NCBI GenBank assembly: GCA_947632215.1 | Contig: CANROJ010000014.1 | Span: 1-43,138, forward strand | Length of the DNA: 43,138 bases | Direction of reading: 5' to 3' | Source: an uncultured Flavobacterium sp. | Lineage (GTDB): Bacteria > Bacteroidota > Bacteroidia > Flavobacteriales > Flavobacteriaceae | Shown: positions 25,258-36,439 of the stretch, one piece after another | Layout: every line of letters starts with the position of its first letter | How positions within the stretch are numbered: position 1 is the first letter of the stretch | Made by a program: the position numbers and the translations under genes | The notes under the pieces: generated by a model | Told to the model about the DNA's origin: nothing | Seen by the model: only the letters and a program-made list of their open reading frames with translations | Databases searched by the model: none

Positions 25258-26223
25258 TTGGATACAACATCAACTATAATAAACACAGCAAAACAGACCA
25301 TTTTATCTGAGAGCGAAAGTGTTAAAAATTTAATTAATTACCTAACAGAAGACTTTTCTTGCTCGGTAAAAGCTATCTTAAACTGCCAAGGAAGGGTAAT
25401 TGTAACTGGAATTGGCAAAAGTGCACTAATTGGCGCGAAAATTGTAGCAACTTTCAATTCTACTGGAACACCTGCAATTTATATGCACGCAGCAGAAGCT
25501 ATGCATGGAGATTTAGGTATTATTCAACCCAAAGATTGTGTTATTTGCATATCTAATAGTGGAAACAGCCCTGAGATAAAAGTTCTCACACCTTTATTAA
25601 CCCGCCAAGGCAACCCTCTTATAGCTATAACAGCTAACGAGAATTCTTTCTTAGCCAAAGGCGCCGATTATGTATTACTCTCTAAAGTAGACCATGAAGC
25701 TGACCCTAATAACTTAGCACCAATGAACAGTACAACAGCACAATTAGTATTAGGAGATGCTTTAGCTGCTTGTTTAATAGAAATTCGTAAATTTGGACCT
25801 TCTGATTTTGCTAAATATCACCCTGGAGGTGCTTTGGGTAAAAAATTACTTTTAAAGGTAGCTAACATTTTAAAAGACTCAAATAAACCACAGGTGTCAT
25901 TGGATGCAGATATAAAACAAGTAATTGTTGAAATTTCTGAAAAGCGCTTAGGGGTTACCGCAGTGGTAGACAACCAAGAACTAGTAGGAATTATAACCGA
26001 TGGAGACTTAAGAAGAATGTTGGAGAAACACGATAATCTTCAGGGAATTAAAGCTAGTGACATAATGAGCACGGAACCTAAAAGCATAGAATCCAAAGAA
26101 CACGTATCAAAAGCATTATCAATTTTAGAAGATAATTCTATTACTCAATTACTTGTCACTCAAGAAGGAAAGTATGCGGGTATAATCCACCTTCATGATA
26201 TTTTAAAAGAAGGAATTGTATAA
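25258..26223 (+). CDS. kdsD: D-arabinose-5-phosphate isomerase (KpsF/GutQ family)
   Basis: This 321-residue enzyme makes arabinose 5-phosphate from ribulose 5-phosphate, the first step to the lipopolysaccharide sugar Kdo. The SIS domain (about 30-180) includes GIGKSALIGAKIVATFNSTG and SNSGNSPEI. HPGGALGKKLL is the family signature, and two CBS domains follow (about 205-320). No ATG lies near the N-terminus; the best start is TTG at 25258, giving MDTTSTIINTAKQTIL. That TTG is part of a sequence that itself resembles a -7 element (TAATTTTG, 25253-25260). Next is tatC, 4 bp downstream, then lptB, so the unit links Kdo supply to LPS transport. Confidence 0.92.
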   Translation: MDTTSTIINTAKQTILSESESVKNLINYLTEDFSCSVKAILNCQGRVIVTGIGKSALIGAKIVATFNSTGTPAIYMHAAEAMHGDLGIIQPKDCVICISNSGNSPEIKVLTPLLTRQGNPLIAITANENSFLAKGADYVLLSKVDHEADPNNLAPMNSTTAQLVLGDALAACLIEIRKFGPSDFAKYHPGGALGKKLLLKVANILKDSNKPQVSLDADIKQVIVEISEKRLGVTAVVDNQELVGIITDGDLRRMLEKHDNLQGIKASDIMSTEPKSIESKEHVSKALSILEDNSITQLLVTQEGKYAGIIHLHDILKEGIV

Positions 26224-26227
26224 AACT

Positions 26228-27079
26228 ATGGCAAACAAAAAACAAAAAACAGCTAACAAGCCCATGTCGTTTCTAAACCATCTAGAAGAACTAAGATGGC
26301 TATTGGTACGATCTTCCATGTTCATTTTAGGAGGTGGAGTAATAGCTTTCATATTTAACGACTTTATCTTTAACAAAATTATCTTCGCTCCAAAAAACTC
26401 AGACTTTATAACATATAGACTGTTTTGTGAGATTTCCAAATATTTTGATTTTGGCGAAAGTTTCTGTGGTCAAGAACTTCCATTTGAAATACAAAACAGA
26501 ACAATGGATGGTCAGTTTTCTGTAATCATATGGACATGTGTAACAGCAGGTTTTATAATTGCTGTGCCTTTCATATTAATGGAAATTTGGAAGTTTATAA
26601 GTCCAGCATTATATACCAATGAAAAGAAGTATGCTAGACTATTTATAGTTTGTTCTTCTCTTTTATTTTTCCTTGGAGTGCTATTTGGATATTATTTGAT
26701 TACTCCTTTATCGATTAACTTCTTAACTAACATTCAAATAAGTGACATTGTTAAAAATCAAATTGACATTAATTCTTATATTAGCTTAGTTAAAACAACT
26801 TCCATAGCTTGTGGTTTAGTTTTCGAACTACCTATAATCATCTACTTTTTATCAGTTATGGGCTTAGTTTCAGCCGAATTCTTAAGAGAATACAGAAAAT
26901 ATGCTATTGTATTAATTCTTATTATTGCAGCCATTATTACTCCACCAGATGTTGTGAGCCAGATAATAGTTACAATTCCTTTGCTTATTTTATATGAAGT
27001 TAGTATTTATATCTCTAAATTCGTACAAAACAAGGCCAGTAAATCTAATAAAGGATTAACAAAACAAAATCAACAATGA
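26228..27079 (+). CDS. tatC: Twin-arginine translocase subunit TatC
   Basis: This 283-residue inner-membrane protein has six hydrophobic segments and is the signal-binding core of the Tat pathway for folded proteins. The N-terminal MSFLNHLEELRWLLVRSS is the hallmark TatC motif (HLxELR), and the conserved ALYTNEKK stretch appears in the first cytoplasmic loop. The start is the ATG at 26228, five bases after the kdsD stop; a longer frame from TTG 26216 would overlap kdsD. The C-terminal stop overlaps the lptB start as ATGA. No tatA gene is in the window. Confidence 0.95.
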   Translation: MANKKQKTANKPMSFLNHLEELRWLLVRSSMFILGGGVIAFIFNDFIFNKIIFAPKNSDFITYRLFCEISKYFDFGESFCGQELPFEIQNRTMDGQFSVIIWTCVTAGFIIAVPFILMEIWKFISPALYTNEKKYARLFIVCSSLLFFLGVLFGYYLITPLSINFLTNIQISDIVKNQIDINSYISLVKTTSIACGLVFELPIIIYFLSVMGLVSAEFLREYRKYAIVLILIIAAIITPPDVVSQIIVTIPLLILYEVSIYISKFVQNKASKSNKGLTKQNQQ

Positions 27080-27816
27080 AATTAAGAGCGGACAACATTG
27101 TAAAAATGTATAAGAAAAGAAAAGTTGTTAAAGGCGTTTCTGTCGAAGTTAATCAAGGGGAAATCGTAGGTCTACTAGGTCCTAACGGTGCTGGAAAAAC
27201 TACTTCTTTTTATATGATTGTAGGCTTAGTTAAGCCCAACAGTGGTAATATATATTTAGATGACACAAACATTACTGATTTTCCAATGTACAAAAGAGCC
27301 CAACATGGTATAGGTTATCTAGCTCAAGAGGCTTCTGTATTTAGAAAACTAAGTATTGAAGATAATATCCTGAGTGTTTTACAACTAACTAAACTCTCTA
27401 AAGCTGAACAAATAAACAAAATGGAATCATTAATTGATGAGTTTAGCTTAGAACATATACGAACCAACCGCGGTGATTTACTCTCGGGAGGAGAACGTAG
27501 AAGAACCGAGATTGCTAGAGCACTTGCTACAGATCCTAAATTCATTCTTTTAGATGAACCTTTCGCAGGAGTTGACCCAGTAGCAGTAGAGGATATACAA
27601 CGTATTGTAGCCCAGCTTAAGAATAAAAACATTGGTATTTTAATCACTGATCACAACGTTCAGGAAACTTTAGCCATTACTGATAAAACCTATTTAATGT
27701 TTGAAGGTGGTATCTTAAAAGCAGGAGTTCCTGAAGACCTAGTTGAAGATGAGATGGTAAGACGAGTATATTTAGGACAAAACTTTGAGCTTCGTAAAAA
27801 GAAAATTACCTTTTAA
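27076..27816 (+). CDS. lptB: LPS export ABC transporter ATP-binding protein LptB
   Basis: This 246-residue ATPase powers LPS extraction from the inner membrane with LptF and LptG. Walker A is GPNGAGKTT (about 35-43), the signature is LSGGERRRTEIARALA, and Walker B is FILLDEPFAGVDP. The Q-loop is in GIGYLAQEASVF, and ITDHNVQE is the switch histidine. GERRR in the signature is typical of LptB rather than amino-acid transporters. Translational coupling with tatC (ATGA overlap) is clear. kdsD upstream makes the operon an envelope unit. Confidence 0.95.
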   Translation: MKLRADNIVKMYKKRKVVKGVSVEVNQGEIVGLLGPNGAGKTTSFYMIVGLVKPNSGNIYLDDTNITDFPMYKRAQHGIGYLAQEASVFRKLSIEDNILSVLQLTKLSKAEQINKMESLIDEFSLEHIRTNRGDLLSGGERRRTEIARALATDPKFILLDEPFAGVDPVAVEDIQRIVAQLKNKNIGILITDHNVQETLAITDKTYLMFEGGILKAGVPEDLVEDEMVRRVYLGQNFELRKKKITF

Positions 27817-27930
27817 CATTCAAATCAAAAATAAAGGCAGAGAAAACTCTTTAATTTAACTTATAAAGATGTAAAAATAGCTTTCTAAGCAAAATTTTCA
27901 CATTTCTTTTTTTTGCCAATCTTTAAATTT

Positions 27931-27938
27931 TATATTTG
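27931..27938 (+). promoter_or_regulatory. Probable -7 element of the polysaccharide export operon
   Basis: TATATTTG matches TAnnTTTG. A TTG lies 15 nt upstream (27913-27915), shorter than usual. The predicted start near 27945 leaves only about 5 nt before the ATG at 27950, so the transcript may be almost leaderless. Confidence 0.5.
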
Positions 27939-27949
27939 CATAAAAAATA

Positions 27950-28735
27950 ATGAAAAGTAAACCACTATTTAACCTTCTAACAGCTCTTTTTTGCATAGCT
28001 ATTTTGAGCTCATGTGCCAAAAAAGAAGAGTTTGTCTACTACCAAGACATTGATACGGTACTTTTGGAAAATGCTTCTAATACAAATTTCCAAACAAAAC
28101 TACAACCGGATGATTTAATTATGATAGTTGTATCAGCTCAAGATCCAGAGTCTGCTATCCCTTTCAATTTAATGAACACCATGAGTGCCAACCCTACTAA
28201 TCCTGAAGGAGCTGGACAAATGAAGCAACAGCTTTACCTTATAGACAACCAAGGATATATTGAGTTTCCAGTACTAGGTAGTATTAAAATTGGAGGTTTA
28301 ACGCGTAGTGAAGCGATTGAATATTTAAACGAAGAAATCAGTCAATATATAAATAATCCCATTATTAATTTGCGAATCGTTAACTTCAAAGTTACAGTTC
28401 AAGGAGAGGTAAACCGTCCTGGAGTACACACTATTACTAGTGAAAGATTAACCCTTATGGAGGCAATCTCTTTATCTGGTGATATGACTATCTACGGTAA
28501 AAGAGACAATGTTTTAATCATTCGTGAGATAGACGGACATAAAATACCTATTCGAGTAGATATGACTAAATCAGACTTTATTACTTCACCGTATTATTAC
28601 TTGAATCAAAATGATATTGTATACGTTGAACCAAACAAAACTAGAATTAATTCCTCGGTAGTTGGTCCGAATCTAACTGTTGGGATCTCCGCATTATCTT
28701 TACTTGTAACAATTATAGCATTATCTGTTAAATAA
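27950..28735 (+). CDS. Polysaccharide export lipoprotein (Wza family)
   Basis: This 261-residue protein belongs to the outer-membrane polysaccharide export family. The signal peptide ends in lipobox LSSC (Cys22). The poly-export domain runs from about 48 to 150 (QPDDLIMIVVSAQDPE), followed by an SLBB-like domain with VQGEVNRPGVHTI (about 150-230). A hydrophobic C-terminal segment (VGISALSLLVTIIALSV) gives the outer-membrane helix. It is shorter than E. coli Wza (379 residues), as is usual in Bacteroidota. It is followed 2 bp later by the tyrosine kinase. No polymerase or glycosyltransferase genes follow. Confidence 0.9.
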   Translation: MKSKPLFNLLTALFCIAILSSCAKKEEFVYYQDIDTVLLENASNTNFQTKLQPDDLIMIVVSAQDPESAIPFNLMNTMSANPTNPEGAGQMKQQLYLIDNQGYIEFPVLGSIKIGGLTRSEAIEYLNEEISQYINNPIINLRIVNFKVTVQGEVNRPGVHTITSERLTLMEAISLSGDMTIYGKRDNVLIIREIDGHKIPIRVDMTKSDFITSPYYYLNQNDIVYVEPNKTRINSSVVGPNLTVGISALSLLVTIIALSVK

Positions 28736-28737
28736 TT

Positions 28738-31167
28738 ATGATGGAAAATAAATTTGATAACAATGATGATTCAAATATCAACATTCGTGAAGAAATAGAA
28801 AAATACATTGTTCATTGGCGCTGGTTTATATTTAGTATATTTCTAGCACTTGCTTTAGCCTTTGTTTATCTTCGATATACACAAAAAACTTATAAAATAA
28901 ACACTACCATCATTGTAAAAGATGAGAAAAGAGGTGGTGGAATTGCTTCTGAAATGGCAGCTTTCGCTGATCTAGGTATGCTTTCCGGTGGAAAGAGCAA
29001 CGTAGAGAACGAAACTCAAATTTTAAAGTCTAGAAACCTTACAGAACGAGTTGTTCGTCGTTTACAGTTAAACATTTCTTACATAAATGAAGGAAGAGTT
29101 GTAGCTACAACATTGTATGATAACAGCCCTATAAGCTTTAATTTCGTAGATCGCGTTTTTGACTTCGATAGAATCAAATATTCATTCTATGTGAAGAATA
29201 TAACGGAGGAAAACTTTGAATTATTTAACGAGAAAAAAGAATCTTTAGGTACTTTCCAATATGACACTCCTTTTCCTACAATTTTAGGAGAGTTAATCGT
29301 TACAAAGAATGAACCTGCGAGAATACCAACTTTAGATACAATCAAAGAAATTGAAGAATTAGAGGAAAAGGAAGTAATTACAGATTTATTGGTCGAGATT
29401 ACTCCTGTACAAAGTATAGTTGACAACTATATAAAGAACGTACAAATTACTCCTACGGATAAATTTTCAACAGTTTTGGATTTATCTATGATTGATGCTA
29501 CGCCAGCTAGAGCAATCGACTTCTTAAACAACTTAGTTATTTTATATAACGATGCAGCTATTTCTGATAAAAGATTTGTATCGGAGAAAACTTCTGAATT
29601 CATAGAATCTCGTTTAAACTTAATAACAGAAGAACTAGGTGATGTAGAAAAAACAGTTGAAGGTTATAAAGCAGTAAATGCAATTACAGATATTCCTACA
29701 GAACTTGGAATGATTTTAGAGAATGCGAATTCTTATGAAAAACAAATTATTTCAAATGAAACGGAGCTAAAGGTAGTTTCTTCTATGATTGACTTTTTAT
29801 CAAAAAGTAAACCAAACGAGTTAATACCTGGAAATATCATACAATCAGATGCTAATTCTAATTCATTGATTAATCAATACAATCAGCTGATCTTAGACCG
29901 CAATAGAATTAGCGGAAGCTCTACTGATAAAAACCCTGCAGTTATAAAGTTAGACAGCCAAGTTTCTGCGATGAAAGCATCAGTAATGGAGAGCTTGAGA
30001 AATTTAGAAAGCAGTCTTAAAATTACACAAAGGGAATTAAACAATAAAGAAAAAGATTTACGTTCAAAACTTGCTCAAGTTCCTAGACAAGAGAGAGAAT
30101 TCCGTATTATTGATAGACAACAAAAAGTTAAAGAAGCTATCTACTTATACTTATTTCAAAAAAGAGAAGAAACAGCTATTGCATTGGCTGCAACAGATCT
30201 AAATGCTAAAGTAATTGATAGCGCTAGAAGCTCAGACAAGCCAGTATCACCAAAAACTACTATTGTACTTTTAGCTGCTTTAATCTTAGGGTCATTAATA
30301 CCTTTTGCTATCATATATCTACAAAACTTATTAGATACTAAGATTAAAACTAGATTAGATATAGAACAAAACTCTAATGTTCCTTTTATTGGAGATATAC
30401 CACACTCGGATGACAACAACAAAATTGTCGACATCTCGAGTCGAACAAGTACAGCAGAGGCATTACGTATTATACGTACCAATCTAGAATTTATGCTGAA
30501 TAGAGTTCCAAAAGGTCAAGCAAAAATGATCTTTCTAACCTCTACTTTCCCTAAAGAAGGGAAAACTTTTACTTCAGTAAACACTGCCGCTACTGTTGCT
30601 CTATCTGGTAAGAAAACCCTATTGATAGGTCTAGACTTAAGAAATCCACGTTTAGATGACTATTTATTTTTACCTACAAAAGGAGTTTCTGACTACTTAT
30701 TACACAAGGAAGATAATATCCATAAATATATAGTAAAAATAGATGGATACGAAAATCTCTTCGCACTACCGGCAGGAACTATTCCTCCTAACCCAGCAGA
30801 GCTACTAATGGGAGATGCTATAGGAGATATGTTTGAATCCTTGAGAAAAGAGTACGATTACATTGTGGTAGATACCGCTCCAGTAAGTTTAGTAACCGAT
30901 ACATTACTAATAGCAAAATATGCCGATACATTCATTTACGTTTGTCGCTCTAACTATCTTGACAAACGTATGTTGAAACTACCAAATGATCTATACAAAG
31001 AAAACAAGTTACCTAATATGTCCATTTTATTAAATGACACACCAGCAGGTAATAGATTCGGAGGATACGGATACGGTTATGGATATGGATATGGAGTAGA
31101 TCACGATGCTAAGCAAAATAATGCACCGTGGTGGAAAAAAATACTTCCATTTTTATTCAAAAAATAA
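28738..31167 (+). CDS. Polysaccharide co-polymerase tyrosine autokinase (Wzc family)
   Basis: This 809-residue inner-membrane protein sets chain length and drives export of a surface polysaccharide. A Wzz-type N-terminus has its first helix at about 29-46. A long periplasmic coiled coil (about 280-470) follows, with a second helix at about 508-527. The BY-kinase domain has Walker A at 602-611 (PKEGKT), Walker A' LLIGLDLR at 628-635 and Walker B VVDTAP from about 710. The C-terminal tyrosine cluster consists of five Gly-Tyr repeats (Tyr777, 779, 781, 783, 785), encoded by a hexanucleotide repeat. Two adjacent ATG codons can start it. It is the second gene of a two-gene unit closed by a terminator. 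Confidence 0.93.
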   Translation: MMENKFDNNDDSNINIREEIEKYIVHWRWFIFSIFLALALAFVYLRYTQKTYKINTTIIVKDEKRGGGIASEMAAFADLGMLSGGKSNVENETQILKSRNLTERVVRRLQLNISYINEGRVVATTLYDNSPISFNFVDRVFDFDRIKYSFYVKNITEENFELFNEKKESLGTFQYDTPFPTILGELIVTKNEPARIPTLDTIKEIEELEEKEVITDLLVEITPVQSIVDNYIKNVQITPTDKFSTVLDLSMIDATPARAIDFLNNLVILYNDAAISDKRFVSEKTSEFIESRLNLITEELGDVEKTVEGYKAVNAITDIPTELGMILENANSYEKQIISNETELKVVSSMIDFLSKSKPNELIPGNIIQSDANSNSLINQYNQLILDRNRISGSSTDKNPAVIKLDSQVSAMKASVMESLRNLESSLKITQRELNNKEKDLRSKLAQVPRQEREFRIIDRQQKVKEAIYLYLFQKREETAIALAATDLNAKVIDSARSSDKPVSPKTTIVLLAALILGSLIPFAIIYLQNLLDTKIKTRLDIEQNSNVPFIGDIPHSDDNNKIVDISSRTSTAEALRIIRTNLEFMLNRVPKGQAKMIFLTSTFPKEGKTFTSVNTAATVALSGKKTLLIGLDLRNPRLDDYLFLPTKGVSDYLLHKEDNIHKYIVKIDGYENLFALPAGTIPPNPAELLMGDAIGDMFESLRKEYDYIVVDTAPVSLVTDTLLIAKYADTFIYVCRSNYLDKRMLKLPNDLYKENKLPNMSILLNDTPAGNRFGGYGYGYGYGYGVDHDAKQNNAPWWKKILPFLFKK
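31063..31094 (+). repeat. Hexanucleotide repeat encoding the Gly-Tyr tail
   Basis: About five imperfect copies of GGATAT/GGATAC/GGTTAT lie in frame in the wzc-like gene. Each copy adds one Gly-Tyr pair, so slippage by one unit would change the number of phosphorylatable tyrosines without breaking the frame. Confidence 0.75.
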
Positions 31168-31199
31168 AATAAAACAGAGATTTTCTCATAAAAATAGAC

Positions 31200-31240
31200 A
31201 TGCCCCAAAAAGTATTTAACTTTTTGGGGCATTATTTTTA
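31200..31240 (+). terminator. Terminator of the polysaccharide export operon
   Basis: A perfect 14-bp stem (31200-31213 with 31219-31232; core GCCCCAAAAAGT) has a 5-nt loop and is followed by TATTTTTA. Confidence 0.88.
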
Positions 31241-33822
<2,582 letters not shown>

Positions 33823-33842
33823 GGACCAAACTGTTAATAAAT

Positions 33843-33874
33843 AAAAAAACCATCTAGAAATAGATGGTTTTTTT
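33843..33874. terminator. Bidirectional terminator, icd / recN
   Basis: A perfect 14-bp stem (33843-33856 with 33861-33874) closed by a GAAA tetraloop, with a long T-run on both strands. It lies between convergent icd and recN. Confidence 0.9.
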
Positions 33875-33879
33875 TTATT

Positions 33880-35535
33880 TTATAATTGGAGTAATTCCTT
33901 AGCATGCTCTAAGGCACTACTGGTAATATCTTTTCCTGAAAGCATTTGAGCAATCTCAAGTATCCTATCTTCTTTCTCTAATAAAGTAATAGAGGAAGTT
34001 GTCGTACTTGCGTTAGATGTTTTAAATACTTTATAATGCTGATTTCCTTTAGCTGCTATTTGTGGTAAATGAGTAATAGAAAACACTTGCATATGTTTAC
34101 TCATATTAAACATTATATACCCCATCTTATCGGCTACTTCACCAGAAACTCCTGTATCAATTTCATCAAAAATGATGGTAGGCAAACTAGAATATTTAGC
34201 TAAAGTAGCTTTTATAGCCAGCATAATACGAGACATCTCTCCACCGGAGGCTACCTTTTTAAGCAATCCGAAATCCATTCCTTTATTAGCAGAAAATAAC
34301 AACTGAATTTGATCTTGTCCGTTTAATAAATAGCTATCGCTCCAATGAAAATCAAACTTAAAAGTAGCATTAGGCATACCAACTAACTTTAGAATATCTA
34401 AGAGTTGAGCTTCTAAAACAGGTACAGCTTTCTTTCTAGCACCACTGAGTTGCTCGGCTAAAGTGGTTAACTCAATTGCTATAGCATCCAATTTTTCTTG
34501 AATCAAAACAATCTCGGATTCTAAATCCTCAGCCAAAAACGCTTTATTACTTAAATCGTTTTCAATAGCTATCAGTTCTTGCACGCTATTTACCATATGC
34601 TTTTTCTGCAAAGTATAAAGTAGTTGTAAACGTCCTTGAATGATAGCTAATTGTTCTGGATCTTGTACCACGTTATGGCTTAACTGCTCGACTTCTGCTG
34701 CAACATCAGCTAATTCTATTTCTACACTATTGATACGTTCCCACAAGTCTTGGTAACTCTTAGAAAGAGAAGATATTTTTCCTATGGCATTTTTCAACTC
34801 TCTTAAGTTGGAAATAACTCCTATTTGATCTTGCTCTAGAATACTTATACTGTATCCTAAATTCTCTAGCACAACTTCCACATTGTTTAAACTTTGTAAA
34901 GATTGTTCTAAATCCGCTTGATCTAAAGTGTGCAAATCCGCTTGTTCAAGCTCTTGTAAAAGAAATGAATTATAATCACTTTCCTTGATCAAAGATGCCT
35001 TTTGCTCTTGAATTTCTTGTAAATATTTACCTAACTTCTTGTATTGTTTTAATTTTTCTTGGTATTTAGCTAAAGTAGAGTTATTATTAGCTACCGAGTC
35101 TAAAATATGCATTTGATAAGCTTGCTCTTGTAACTCACCGGTCTGTGCTTGAGAATGTATGTCAATTAGTACACGACTTAACTCCTGTAAATCATTCAGA
35201 TTAACAGGACTGTCATTTACAAATGCACGCGATTTTCCGGATGCTAGTATCTCACGTCGAATTATGGTTAAATCTTGATAGTCTAATTCTAACATTTCAA
35301 ATAGGTTCTCTAAATGATATTGCTTTACATCAAAATGCCCTTCGACAATACACTTTTCTTTTTTGTCTTTCAAAGACCCTAAGTCAGCTCTCTTGCCTTG
35401 CAACAATCCTAAAGCACCCAAGAGAATACTTTTACCAGCACCTGTTTCACCAGTAATTATAGAGAACCCCTTGGAAAAAGGAATTTCCAAAGATTCTATT
35501 AATGCAAAGTTTTTAATGGTTAGTAATGTTAACAT
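33880..35535 (-). CDS. recN: DNA repair protein RecN
   Basis: This 551-residue SMC-like ATPase acts at double-strand breaks. Walker A is GETGAGKS (29-36), a central coiled coil spans about 150-370, the signature is SGGEMSRIMLAIK, and Walker B is TIIFDEIDTGVSG. THLPQIAAKG is the RecN switch histidine region. The length matches the family. It is the last gene of the bamD operon, 19 bp after the DUF4835 gene, and ends at a terminator shared with icd. No LexA-type box is visible; expression seems tied to the housekeeping operon. Confidence 0.95.
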   Translation of the reverse strand: MLTLLTIKNFALIESLEIPFSKGFSIITGETGAGKSILLGALGLLQGKRADLGSLKDKKEKCIVEGHFDVKQYHLENLFEMLELDYQDLTIIRREILASGKSRAFVNDSPVNLNDLQELSRVLIDIHSQAQTGELQEQAYQMHILDSVANNNSTLAKYQEKLKQYKKLGKYLQEIQEQKASLIKESDYNSFLLQELEQADLHTLDQADLEQSLQSLNNVEVVLENLGYSISILEQDQIGVISNLRELKNAIGKISSLSKSYQDLWERINSVEIELADVAAEVEQLSHNVVQDPEQLAIIQGRLQLLYTLQKKHMVNSVQELIAIENDLSNKAFLAEDLESEIVLIQEKLDAIAIELTTLAEQLSGARKKAVPVLEAQLLDILKLVGMPNATFKFDFHWSDSYLLNGQDQIQLLFSANKGMDFGLLKKVASGGEMSRIMLAIKATLAKYSSLPTIIFDEIDTGVSGEVADKMGYIMFNMSKHMQVFSITHLPQIAAKGNQHYKVFKTSNASTTTSSITLLEKEDRILEIAQMLSGKDITSSALEHAKELLQL

Positions 35536-35554
35536 ATAAAAAATACTTTTTAGA

Positions 35555-36439
35555 CTATAAACTATTCCAAATACTCGAATTCAAGGGAGCTAGTTTTTTA
35601 AGTAAATCTACTACCTTTTTTTTATTTGGGTCTGATATACCGCTATATAAATTTTTAATTTCAGTGCTTTTTGCATCAAAAAATATACGCATTAAAAAAG
35701 AGTTGGGTTTAGTGGTATGTACTTTATTAAGTTCAAGCAAAGCTCTATATACACCATCTCTACCTTTTTGGGGATTCTCTACCATATAATCAAGTCCTAA
35801 ACGATGATAAATATAGAGTCCTTCCATATATTCTTGGTAAGCATTACTAGCCAAATCTGTAGCCAAATAATATCTATTATTTGTACCGTCCCCTTGCTTC
35901 CACCCTTTATAATTAGATTGTTGAGCAGTATTAACTATACCTAAAGCGTTTTGAAAATAAGCACCTCCTTGATTCTGTTTAAAAGTATTTGCATCTAATG
36001 CAATGAGAATATTTGCATAGAAAGCTATCAAATTAGTTAAGTTTGAATCGGATGAATTAGGATTATACTCTAAAGGTGAAAATTCGATATAAGTAAAAGA
36101 AATATCTTTATCATTAAAATTCAATACAGGTGTTGAATAAGTAGAATTAAAGACTGTACGAGTAGATTGAACTTGGAGTGAGCCATTTACTACATTATTA
36201 GCAAAACTAGTAATGTTAAAAATAAAAACACAATCTATTCTCTCCAAAGCACTATACTTAGTAGTACCCCAACTTGTATTGTTAATGAAATCTTTTAAAG
36301 ACTTTTCTAAAGTACTGAAATAAGTAGCATGATTATTACCTAACTGACCATAATTAATATTAACTGAAGCATTTAGCTCCTGCCCCTGCATAGTAAAGCA
36401 GCAAAGAATTAATATTAAAAAAGCAATTAGTTTACGCAT
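35555..36439 (-). CDS. DUF4835 secreted protein (possible T9SS protein PorD)
   Basis: This 294-residue protein has a signal peptide (residues 1-19, ending MQGQ). The family is DUF4835, found across Bacteroidota and, to my recollection, now linked in annotation to the type IX secretion system as PorD; I treat that name as tentative. Motifs visible are NASVNINYGQLGN near the N-terminus, FTYIEFSPLEYNP, and the YKGWKQGDGTNNRYYLATDL segment. Its start overlaps the coaBC stop by 8 bp, and recN begins 19 bp after its stop. Its place beside bamD fits an envelope role. Confidence 0.82.
   Translation of the reverse strand: MRKLIAFLILILCCFTMQGQELNASVNINYGQLGNNHATYFSTLEKSLKDFINNTSWGTTKYSALERIDCVFIFNITSFANNVVNGSLQVQSTRTVFNSTYSTPVLNFNDKDISFTYIEFSPLEYNPNSSDSNLTNLIAFYANILIALDANTFKQNQGGAYFQNALGIVNTAQQSNYKGWKQGDGTNNRYYLATDLASNAYQEYMEGLYIYHRLGLDYMVENPQKGRDGVYRALLELNKVHTTKPNSFLMRIFFDAKSTEIKNLYSGISDPNKKKVVDLLKKLAPLNSSIWNSL

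Noticed and set aside
26203..26439. Minus-strand open frame across the kdsD-tatC junction
   Set aside because: It overlaps two well-supported genes on the other strand and resembles no protein; it is a frame shadow.
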